This document shows, in pieces, positions 52,014 to 59,517 of a stretch of 64,000 nucleotides of DNA (its first letter is position 1; each line of letters starts with the position of its first letter). The notes under the pieces were generated by a model that saw only the letters and a program-made list of their open reading frames with translations, was not told the origin of the DNA and searched no databases. Position numbers and translations under genes: made by a program. Source of the DNA: Hoeflea_A sp965216535 (GTDB taxonomy: Bacteria; Pseudomonadota; Alphaproteobacteria; Rhizobiales; Rhizobiaceae). The stretch is from contig OZ244175.1 in NCBI GenBank assembly GCA_965216535.1, positions 4,216,001-4,280,000 on the forward strand. Reading direction: 5' to 3'.

Positions 52014-53213
52014 ATGACACTCGAAGGAGAAACGGTCCGCGATCTGATTCTCGACATCTACGACACCGCTCTCGATCCAAAGGTGTGGCCTGATGTCCTT
52101 GACGAGATTGCGACCTTCATCGGTGCGCGCGGCGCGTTCCTGTTCGAGCTTGAGGGCGAAGAACCGGAACGCTCGATCACGGCTCCCTGTTACAGCAGCA
52201 AGTACAAGGCCGAGATGGTGCTGGGGTACCTGTCCCGACACAACAGACAGGAACTGATCGACCAGGACGCCCTTGCCTATCACTCGCGCGTGTCCGACGG
52301 CATCGAACTGATCGGTGAGGAGGTTCTCTACGAGAATCGAGCGGAATACCTGGATCGTCCCAATGTGAAGGAGATGATCAGCAACGGCCTTTATCATCGT
52401 GCCGGTGCGCTCCTGAACAAGGACTATATCCGGCACGGTCGGTTTGCACTTCAGTTTTCCCGGCAGGATGGTCCGCTGTCGACCGAGAATCGCCGGAAGG
52501 CAGCGCTGGTGCTGCCGCACGTTGCCAAGGCTCTGAGTATTTCGCGTCCCACATTGCAGCTGGAGCGCCGGTACAACAACATCCTCGGTAGCCTCGACCT
52601 GCTTCAAATCGGTGTTTGCGTGCTCTCCAATTCGGGATCCGTCGTCTTCACCAACAGTGAATTCAACCGGCAGGTGGAAGCCTATTCCGTTTTCCGCATG
52701 ACCAGCGATCGCAAGCTGGAACTCAATGACTGCAATTTGCGCAACGAGCTTATGGAGATGCGAAAGGACGTGTCCAACCACGGACGGTGTGGCGCCCGGC
52801 CGCACAAAGAAGCGATCATCACCGATCGCGATGTCAACGCCCGAGCCCTTTGCATTGAGCTATGCCCTATTTCGAGTGTCGACGAGCTCAATGACCAAAT
52901 TGAAGGCCACATCATATACAGCCTCGACAGCGCCATGGCGGTCAAGATCGATGCTGGAATGGTGGCAAGGGCCTTCAAGCTGACGCATGCAGAACAGGAA
53001 GTGCTCGACTATCTTTCACGCGGATTGACCAATTCGGAGATTTCGGAGCGTCGGGAGAAGTCCATCGAAACGGTCAATTCACAGGTCAAGTCGATACTTG
53101 CCAAAACGAACTCCGCTAATCGGACCCAATTGTTGAGATTGGTATCCAGCATCAGCACGAATTACGTGCGCGATCCGGCCGATGAGCCAGTGGCAAATCA
53201 CCAATATGGGTGA
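52014..53213 (+). CDS. LuxR-type HTH regulator with PAS-like sensor region
   Basis: This 399-residue cytoplasmic regulator has a C-terminal LuxR HTH (~320-380: KLTHAEQEVLDYLSRGLTNSEI, then the recognition helix SIETVNSQVKSILAKTNSANR). The middle part (~185-300, with LLQIGVCVLSNSGSVVFTNSEFNRQV) resembles a PAS fold. This layout is known in alphaproteobacterial LuxR-type regulators without receiver or acyl-homoserine-lactone domains. The ATG at 52014 is preferred over one 15 codons earlier. Its final codons and stop lie inside the second operator copy, and it is followed by the RoxA-like gene. Confidence 0.88.
   Translation: MTLEGETVRDLILDIYDTALDPKVWPDVLDEIATFIGARGAFLFELEGEEPERSITAPCYSSKYKAEMVLGYLSRHNRQELIDQDALAYHSRVSDGIELIGEEVLYENRAEYLDRPNVKEMISNGLYHRAGALLNKDYIRHGRFALQFSRQDGPLSTENRRKAALVLPHVAKALSISRPTLQLERRYNNILGSLDLLQIGVCVLSNSGSVVFTNSEFNRQVEAYSVFRMTSDRKLELNDCNLRNELMEMRKDVSNHGRCGARPHKEAIITDRDVNARALCIELCPISSVDELNDQIEGHIIYSLDSAMAVKIDAGMVARAFKLTHAEQEVLDYLSRGLTNSEISERREKSIETVNSQVKSILAKTNSANRTQLLRLVSSISTNYVRDPADEPVANHQYG
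53198..53213. promoter_or_regulatory. Probable operator, copy 2, overlapping the luxR stop codon
   Basis: TCACCAATATGGGTGA matches the upstream palindrome at 15 of 16 positions; with one extra base on each side (53197-53214) it reads ATCACC-AATATG-GGTGAT. It contains the last codons and TGA of the luxR gene and lies 86 bases before the cytochrome start, a natural site for control of that gene. Confidence 0.65.
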
Positions 53214-53299
53214 TGCCGGTCGGCCCCTCCGCTCGGTAGTCGTGGGAAGCCGACGCAATCGGCTGCGGACTGGCAGAACAAAGTGCAGGGGAAACTGAT

Positions 53300-55231
53300 A
53301 TGCTGGCACACAAACAGCTGAAATGGCTCGCTCGTGCGGTTGGACGCATCCTGATTCCCATGGCACTTGTAACCGCTTTCCCGCCGCTGCCTGCCAGCGC
53401 CCAACTTGTCCAAAACAGCATCTGCACGGATGACCTGTTCTGTCTCGATCAAGGATGGACGGACGCTGAGCGCGCCTGGTGGTACACGGTTTCACAGGGG
53501 TCTCGTCTGCTGCCGCTGGATTGGGCACTGGCACTTGAGTTGCCGGAATCGCAGGCCAAGTTTTTCGGTGCCGAGAACATGCAGGCGCTGGGTTACCTTG
53601 AAAATCCGCCCTCCGATGCCAATCCACTTGGGTTGCCGCTCGGGTTCGCGGTCGATCACGACAGTTCATCAAGCGCAGACCTGATGTGCGATCGTTTCAG
53701 CGAAACGTGCGACGCCAGGACCATGCGCAAACCGTGGATCGGCCTCAATTGTGCCGCATGTCACACGAGTGAATTGATCCTCGGTGACAAACGCGTCCGT
53801 ATCGAGGGCGCTCCCGCCCTGGCTGACTTTCAAAGTTTTATCGACGGCGTCCTCTTTTCCTTGCGCGCCACGGATCAGGATGAGGCCAAGTTCAGACGCT
53901 TTGCCGACGATGTTCTGACGCCCTCTGCATTGCCGGCCGATCGAGACAGTTTGCGTGAGCAACTGCGCGAACAGATCGCCTGGCGCGAGCTATTGTTTGA
54001 GAAAAACCGCACGCCGCTGGTGCACGGTCATGCCCGGCTGGATGCGCAGGGCTACATTCTGAACAAGGTCTCCTCGGTTTCCGGTGCCGAAGAGGACCCC
54101 TTCCCGACTCCATCGGACGCTCCCGTCAGCTATCCGTTCGTCTGGAACACGGCTCAGCAAAATCAGATCCAATGGAACGGTATCGCCAAGAACTTTGCTG
54201 AATTCGAGTTGTTTGGCGACAAGACCGACTTCGGCGCGCTGGTGCGCAACACGTCGGAAGTCATCGGGGTTTTCGCCCATATCGAAGCGGATAGACGACG
54301 GGCTTTCAAGGGATACCGTTCCAGTCTGCGACTGCAGAACATGGTGGAACTGGAAAGGCTGTTGGGCAAACTGAAGTCACCGATATGGCCAACCGATGTA
54401 TTGCCGCCACTTGATGCCGACAAGGTCGCGCGAGGCCGTGTGTTGTTCGAGGGCAAGGCCGACTGTGCTCGCTGTCACGCGCATCTCGGTCCGCATGATC
54501 TCGTGTCACCGGCGAATGATCAGATGACGCCGCTGAAGGAGGTGAACACGGACGTCTTCACCGCCTGCAACACCTTTCTGCACCAGTCGCTCGCCGGCAA
54601 TTTCGAGAACCAGTGGGAGTTCGCCTACACGGGAGATGTTATCGAGCGGGAAGATTTCACCCGCAAGATGCTGGTCAATGCCTCGGTCGGCGCGATCGTC
54701 TCCGAGACGCCCAGCATCTTCGGCCTGATCTTCAGCGATGTCTTCAATGGCGCGCGAGCACGGTTTCTGGGTTTTGCAGAAAGCATGACCGAATATTTGC
54801 CCGGCGTGGATGACCCGCAAAAGAAAGAGCAGGCAAAGATTTGCCTGAACCAGACGGATGCCATCCTGGCCTACAAGGCACGGCCTCTCAATGGCGTCTG
54901 GGCGACGGCACCCTATCTGCACAACGGGTCGGTGCCGACGCTCTATGACCTACTGCTGCCGGCCCGGGTCACCAACTCCTCCGATGACGCCGGGTTCGGC
55001 ACAACAACCGGAGACCATCGGCCGGAGAGCTTTGCGGTTGGCCATCGTCAGTTCGATCCGGCCGACGTCGGATTTGTGCAGAATTCGGACACCGCTCCCT
55101 TCGTGTTTTCCGTCCGTGACGAAAACGGTGTGCCGATCCCCGGAAACTTCAATTCCGGTCATGACTACGGCAATGCCGACCTTACCGAAGAAGAAAGAAC
55201 CGATCTGGTCGAATATCTGAAATCACTCTGA
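53300..55231 (+). CDS. RoxA-like dihaem cytochrome c (peroxidase/dioxygenase family)
   Basis: This exported c-type cytochrome of 643 residues has a signal peptide ending near PASA-Q (~34). The two haem sites are CAACH at 151-155 and CARCH at 389-393. The C-terminal segment VWATAPYLHNGSVPTLYDLL is a hallmark shared by dihaem peroxidases and by RoxA/RoxB rubber oxygenases; the spacing of about 240 residues between haems and the overall length fit the RoxA-like branch best. RoxA cleaves polyisoprene; whether this one attacks a polymer, a lipid or peroxide is unknown. It is transcribed after luxR, with an operator copy between them. Confidence 0.85.
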   Translation: MLAHKQLKWLARAVGRILIPMALVTAFPPLPASAQLVQNSICTDDLFCLDQGWTDAERAWWYTVSQGSRLLPLDWALALELPESQAKFFGAENMQALGYLENPPSDANPLGLPLGFAVDHDSSSSADLMCDRFSETCDARTMRKPWIGLNCAACHTSELILGDKRVRIEGAPALADFQSFIDGVLFSLRATDQDEAKFRRFADDVLTPSALPADRDSLREQLREQIAWRELLFEKNRTPLVHGHARLDAQGYILNKVSSVSGAEEDPFPTPSDAPVSYPFVWNTAQQNQIQWNGIAKNFAEFELFGDKTDFGALVRNTSEVIGVFAHIEADRRRAFKGYRSSLRLQNMVELERLLGKLKSPIWPTDVLPPLDADKVARGRVLFEGKADCARCHAHLGPHDLVSPANDQMTPLKEVNTDVFTACNTFLHQSLAGNFENQWEFAYTGDVIEREDFTRKMLVNASVGAIVSETPSIFGLIFSDVFNGARARFLGFAESMTEYLPGVDDPQKKEQAKICLNQTDAILAYKARPLNGVWATAPYLHNGSVPTLYDLLLPARVTNSSDDAGFGTTTGDHRPESFAVGHRQFDPADVGFVQNSDTAPFVFSVRDENGVPIPGNFNSGHDYGNADLTEEERTDLVEYLKSL

Positions 55232-56140
55232 CTGTCCGGCCGCAGCGACAGTTTCGGACGCTTCCAGCGCTTCGATCAGTTCCGAAATCCGCTCGGTCAC
55301 GCGGTCCGGGCCGTAGTGGGCGACACGAATCAAGCCATCGAAATGGGTTGTCAGGGCGCGAATGTGCTCGACGGAGTTAACCACCAGGTACATGTCGCCC
55401 AGATAGACGGCAGCACGCAATGGCCCGAACAACGTGTAAGGCGCTGCATAGGCCTCGCGTTCATCGAACAGGAACAGACGGAAGGTCGGATAAAGTTCAT
55501 CGATCAGCGTGATCATGTGCTCAAGCTGCTGCCGCCGCAACCGGACCGGAAGACCGCTCCACACACCCTGCCCGCGGCTGAATTGCTCCAGGCGTTGTAA
55601 TGGCATGCAGACTTCCATGTCTGTCTCGGGGCGCCGAGAATAAACAAGCTGATCGCGGGCCTGCTGGTCCCTCGCTTCTCGTTCGTTTCGGTTTTGCGCA
55701 TTGAATTCGAACGCCCTGACCGCTTCGGTCCTCAGCAGATCCGGTAGAGCTGTTGGAACGTAGCGGATCTTGTATCCCATGGCCTCCCGATGCCATTGCG
55801 CGATCATCTTGCTGCTCGTGTCCTGGGTTACCCTTTCAACTTCGAGCATTGGTGCGACGTCCTCATCAAACGTCTCGTTGGCTATCAGGCCCATCAGCCA
55901 GTCAAGTGAAACCCCGCAGGTTCGGGCGATCGAGCACAGGGTTTCTGCCCGCGGCAGCCGTGTCGATCCAGGTGCCAAAAATTGGCTGAGCGCGGAGCGG
56001 TCGATGCCGATCTGCTGGGAGAATCGGCTGAGGTTGAATCCCTTTTGGGCGATCAGCAATGCCATTCGATCGCGAAAGACTTCGGCTACGTCACGCTTGT
56101 CCGTGGATTCCAACTGTTGTGAATTCACATCATTTTTCAT
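55223..56140 (-). CDS. XRE-family regulator with C-terminal sensor region
   Basis: This 305-residue regulator has an N-terminal lambda-repressor HTH at about 22-85 (FNLSRFSQQIGIDRSALSQFLAPG, then LCSIARTCGVSLDWLMGL). The remaining ~200 residues are a soluble domain of unknown family (e.g. FDEREAYAAPYTLFGPLRAAVYLGD) that may sense a ligand. It is divergent from the desaturase gene and ends nine bases within the end of the cytochrome gene. As the only regulator adjoining the desaturase-PhnD-MttB-DAO set, it is its likely controller. Confidence 0.87.
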   Translation of the reverse strand: MKNDVNSQQLESTDKRDVAEVFRDRMALLIAQKGFNLSRFSQQIGIDRSALSQFLAPGSTRLPRAETLCSIARTCGVSLDWLMGLIANETFDEDVAPMLEVERVTQDTSSKMIAQWHREAMGYKIRYVPTALPDLLRTEAVRAFEFNAQNRNEREARDQQARDQLVYSRRPETDMEVCMPLQRLEQFSRGQGVWSGLPVRLRRQQLEHMITLIDELYPTFRLFLFDEREAYAAPYTLFGPLRAAVYLGDMYLVVNSVEHIRALTTHFDGLIRVAHYGPDRVTERISELIEALEASETVAAAGQSE

Positions 56141-56159
56141 ATTTCAATACAATTCACAT
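56118..56159. promoter_or_regulatory. Repeated AATTCACAT elements at the XRE start
   Basis: TGTGAATTCACA (56118-56129) is a perfect 12-base palindrome within the first codons of the XRE gene, and AATTCACAT recurs at 56151-56159, 29 bases downstream. Two like-oriented elements at the start of a repressor gene suggest an operator for autoregulation and for the divergent desaturase promoter. Confidence 0.45.
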
Positions 56160-56256
56160 TTTCCAAAACGCAATCTCATTTTTATTCGCGTATTCTCATA
56201 TTGTCCATCGTTGTGGGCCCTCGCATATTGAGCCTCAAATATGGGGCCATAACCTA

Positions 56257-57156
56257 ATGATTCTTAGAGATAAATCTGAATGGCGCACAGTAGCGCTGAT
56301 TGCCGGCTGCTACCTTGCCTGGCTGTTCCTTTTGTTCATCCTGCCGAATTTTTCGCCGCTCCTCTCCGTATTGCTGCTCATTCCCGTGCTGACATTGCAC
56401 TCATCGCTGCAACACGAATGCATCCACGGGCACCCCTTCAATCGCCGCGTTTTGAATGACTTGATAATTGGATTGCCTCTCGGCCTCTTCATTCCGTTTC
56501 TGCGCTTCAAGGACGTGCATCTTGAACATCATCAGAATGCCAGCATTTGCGATCCCTATGACGATCCGGAAAGTTGGTATGTTTCGCAGGACTTCTGGCA
56601 GCATCTGCCGAAGCCGGTGAAGGCTCTTCTGCAGATCAACAATTCGCTGGTTGGGCGCATGCTCCTCGGACCTGCGATATCAATCCTGAGGCTGCTGATC
56701 AGCGACGGTCGAGCTGTTGCATCTGGCGATCGGCGGATCCTTTTGTCCTGGGCAATCCATGCCGTCACCGCGGGCATGGTCATGACGCTGGTATGGCTTT
56801 CCGCCTTGCCGCTCTGGGCCTATCTGATTGGCTGCTATGGTGGCTTTTCGCTGCTGATGGTGCGTACCTATCTCGAGCACCAGGCAGAAGAAAGCGTTCG
56901 CGCGCGCTCCGTTATCATTGAAGACCGCGGGCCATTCAGCCTGCTGTTCCTGAACAACAATCTGCATGCGGTGCACCACGCCTATCCTGCGGTAGCCTGG
57001 CATCAGTTGCCTTCGCTCTACCGACGCCACCGGGAGCGGTTCCTTGCCATGAACAAGGATTATCGCTTTGCCAGTTACGCTGAAGTCTTTCGGCGTTTTG
57101 CATTTCGCCGCAAGGAACCGGTGGCCTATCCGCTGCCGGGGAGCCGGTCGCAATGA
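56257..57156 (+). CDS. Membrane fatty-acid-desaturase-family diiron enzyme
   Basis: This 299-residue membrane protein has about four transmembrane helices and the three His boxes of the superfamily: QHECIHGH (His53/57/59), VHLEHH (His87/90/91) and LHAVHH (His237/240/241). These bind a diiron centre used to desaturate or hydroxylate hydrophobic substrates. The segment GFSLLMVRTYLEHQAEE is conserved among close relatives. The substrate is not known; the neighbours do not belong to fatty-acid metabolism. The ATG at 56257 is chosen because the upstream frame runs into the XRE gene. The TGA overlaps the next ATG (ATGA), giving coupling. Confidence 0.85.
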   Translation: MILRDKSEWRTVALIAGCYLAWLFLLFILPNFSPLLSVLLLIPVLTLHSSLQHECIHGHPFNRRVLNDLIIGLPLGLFIPFLRFKDVHLEHHQNASICDPYDDPESWYVSQDFWQHLPKPVKALLQINNSLVGRMLLGPAISILRLLISDGRAVASGDRRILLSWAIHAVTAGMVMTLVWLSALPLWAYLIGCYGGFSLLMVRTYLEHQAEESVRARSVIIEDRGPFSLLFLNNNLHAVHHAYPAVAWHQLPSLYRRHRERFLAMNKDYRFASYAEVFRRFAFRRKEPVAYPLPGSRSQ

Positions 57157-57944
57157 GCGGAGGGGGACCGGCCGTTGCCGCCCTTCCCATGTATGACTGG
57201 CCTGAACTGCACGAACACACCGATGCCTTTTGGTCTCGGTTGAGAGAGAGCCTTCAGGAGTTCGGATTCCCTGCTCCACGAAACCTCGACCGGGTCAGGG
57301 CGGCGAATGACATCTGGCATGATGATCAACTGCTTCTCGGCCAGACCTGCGGCCTGCCGTATGTGCGTGATCTGGCAGCCGAGGTCTCTCTAGTCGGAAC
57401 ACCGGCCTACGAAATTGAATGCGGTGCGGGCAGCTATTACAGCGTTATCGCGGTGAATTCTGATTGCACGGCGGAAGCCCTTGGTGACCTTCAGGGCCTT
57501 CGCTTTGCTTACAATTCCCGCTGCTCACAATCCGGTTATGCAGCGTTTGCCTACGCGATCAGTTCCCAATTGGCCCCGCCTTACTTTGCTTCCAGTCTCG
57601 AAACCGGCGCGCATCGCAGTTCGATCCAGGCCGTCGCCGATGGCCTGGCGGATGTCGCGTCCATCGACGCGGTTACTTGGGAAATCGCTCTTCGCCATGA
57701 GCCATCGGCTGCGCGTCTTCGCGTGCTGGCGACAACGAAGCCGACCCCGGGCCTTCCATTCATCTGCGCCCAGCGAAAAGACTGGAACGCCGACAGGATC
57801 CATATGGCTGTTGTAGAGGCGATGGCGGCGCTCGATGAAGATTGTCGCCAGGCTCTGCTCCTGACCGGCTTTGCCCACACCACACCTGCGGACTACGACG
57901 TCATCCGCAGTCAATTCGAATCGACCAGGAATATCGGCCTGTAG
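57153..57944 (+). CDS. PhnD-like periplasmic-binding-fold protein lacking a signal peptide
   Basis: This 263-residue protein has the type II periplasmic-binding fold of the PhnD/phosphite family: MYDWPELHEHTDAFWSRL at the start, LLLGQTCGLPYV, then YYSVIAVNSDC, LQGLRFAYNSRCSQSGYAAF and GAHRSSIQAVADGLADVASID. The last two are the typical ligand-loop regions (usually GSHRASL-like). No signal peptide precedes the fold, and the ATGA overlap with the desaturase fixes the start, so it should be cytoplasmic. No permease or ATPase genes are present. It may deliver or sense a substrate for the neighbouring enzymes. Confidence 0.8.
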   Translation: MSGGGPAVAALPMYDWPELHEHTDAFWSRLRESLQEFGFPAPRNLDRVRAANDIWHDDQLLLGQTCGLPYVRDLAAEVSLVGTPAYEIECGAGSYYSVIAVNSDCTAEALGDLQGLRFAYNSRCSQSGYAAFAYAISSQLAPPYFASSLETGAHRSSIQAVADGLADVASIDAVTWEIALRHEPSAARLRVLATTKPTPGLPFICAQRKDWNADRIHMAVVEAMAALDEDCRQALLLTGFAHTTPADYDVIRSQFESTRNIGL

Positions 57945-57969
57945 TCCGCGGATCGCGAGAGGTTTGGTT

Positions 57970-59496
57970 ATGGCACGACGATCAGCAGCAGGGCGGCGGA
58001 GCCGGCAACAGAGCGGGCCTTCGATACCACAGCTCGAGTGGCGAGAGATCGAAAACACCTACCGATCCGTTGAGATCCTGTCGGACGATCAGATCGAGGC
58101 GATATGCGACACCGCCTTCCGCATTCTCGAAGAAGTGGGAATGGATATCCTGCATGAGGAAGCGCGCGTGATGCTGAAACACGCCGGTGCGGATGTTGAG
58201 CCCGACGGGGATCGGGTGCGGTTTGACCGGGGTCTCATCGCTGAAGCGCTGGCCAAAGCTCCGTCCCAGTTTACACTCGAGGCACGCAACCCGGCTCGCT
58301 CGCTCAGGATCGGTGGCAACCGGATCGCCTTCGGATCCGTGGCGAGCGCCCCCAATGCAAGCGACATCGCTGGCGGCAGGCGATCGGGCAATCACTCCGA
58401 CTACCGCAACTTTCTTCGCCTCGGACAGATGCTCAATATCGTGCATTTCTTCGGTGGCTATCCGGTCGAACCGGTCGATCTGCACCCATCGACGCGCCAT
58501 CTCGATTGCATCCGCGACTTCGTCATGCTGACCGACAAGGTCTATCATGCATACGCGCTCGGCCGCGAGCGAATCGCCGACGCATTGGAGATTACCCGGC
58601 TTGCCCACTCGACCGACGAGTTGGCCACGGCAACCAGACTTTTCACGATCATCAACACGTCGTCGCCACTGCGGCTCGATGGTGTCATGATCGACGGCGC
58701 TTTCGAGATGGCCAGGAACAACCAGCTCTGCGTCATCACCCCGTTCACTTTGTCCGGCGCGATGAGCCCGGTGACGCTCGCAGGAGCGCTTGCACAACAG
58801 CATGCCGAAGCCATCGCCGGCATGGCTTTGCTGCAGCTTCACACGCCTGGTTGCCCGGTCGCCTATGGCGGGTTTACCTCGAATGTCGACATGAAATCGG
58901 GAGCTCCGGCGTTCGGCACTCCGGAAAACGCTCGCGCGGCCTTGATCGGCGGCCAGCTCGCCCGAAAGGTTGGCGTCCCCTACCGGTCGTCAAACGTCAA
59001 TGCTTCCAACTGTGTCGATGCCCAGGCCACCTACGAGAGCCAGATGTCCTTGTGGGCAGCGGTTCAGGGTCATGCCAACCTGTTGATGCACGGCGCCGGC
59101 TGGATAGAAGGCGGTCTTTGCGCCTCGTTCGAAAAGATGATCATCGATGCGGAAATGCTGCAGGCGATGGCCGAGTTCCTGCGGCCGCTGACGGTCGACG
59201 ATGCGTCGCTTGGCCTGGAAGCCATCAAGGATGTCGGGCCCGGCGGGCATTTCTTCGGCACGTCGCACACCCTGGAACGCTATGAATCGGCTTTTTACGC
59301 CCCGCTTGTCTCAGACTGGAACAATTTCGAGAACTGGCAGGATAACGGGTCGAAGGACGCAACTCTCAGGGCGCATGAAATCTACCGGCGCATGCTGGAC
59401 GCGTATCAGCCGCCAGCCATCGACGTCGCTGCCGCCGAAGCCATCGACGACTTCGTTGCTCGTCGCAAAAGCGAAGGCGGCGTAGTTGAACCATAA
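57970..59496 (+). CDS. MttB-family (trimethylamine methyltransferase-like) protein, non-pyrrolysine
   Basis: This 508-residue TIM-barrel methyltransferase belongs to the MttB superfamily. Conserved segments include ILEEVGMDILHEEARVML, VRFDRGLIAEALAKAPSQF, IAFGSVASAPNASDI, TPFTLSGAMSPVTLAGALAQQ and VGPGGHFFGTSHTLERY. The frame has no in-frame UAG, so the pyrrolysine of true TMA methyltransferases is absent; characterised non-Pyl members such as MtgB demethylate glycine betaine or similar quaternary amines. No corrinoid protein gene is nearby. A basic N-terminal extension (ARRSAAGRRSRQQSG) precedes the fold. GAGAGG stands seven bases before the ATG. Confidence 0.88.
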   Translation: MARRSAAGRRSRQQSGPSIPQLEWREIENTYRSVEILSDDQIEAICDTAFRILEEVGMDILHEEARVMLKHAGADVEPDGDRVRFDRGLIAEALAKAPSQFTLEARNPARSLRIGGNRIAFGSVASAPNASDIAGGRRSGNHSDYRNFLRLGQMLNIVHFFGGYPVEPVDLHPSTRHLDCIRDFVMLTDKVYHAYALGRERIADALEITRLAHSTDELATATRLFTIINTSSPLRLDGVMIDGAFEMARNNQLCVITPFTLSGAMSPVTLAGALAQQHAEAIAGMALLQLHTPGCPVAYGGFTSNVDMKSGAPAFGTPENARAALIGGQLARKVGVPYRSSNVNASNCVDAQATYESQMSLWAAVQGHANLLMHGAGWIEGGLCASFEKMIIDAEMLQAMAEFLRPLTVDDASLGLEAIKDVGPGGHFFGTSHTLERYESAFYAPLVSDWNNFENWQDNGSKDATLRAHEIYRRMLDAYQPPAIDVAAAEAIDDFVARRKSEGGVVEP

Positions 59497-59517
59497 AACA
59501 GGTCTGAAAGGACGATC

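Noticed and set aside
51694..52080. Minus-strand frame of 128 codons across the protease/luxR interval
   Set aside because: It covers the palindrome and the inverted repeat, overlaps the luxR start, and has no domain or good ribosome site.
57970..59496. Pyrrolysine-type trimethylamine methyltransferase
   Set aside because: There is no in-frame UAG anywhere in the gene, so it is a non-pyrrolysine family member and TMA activity should not be assumed.
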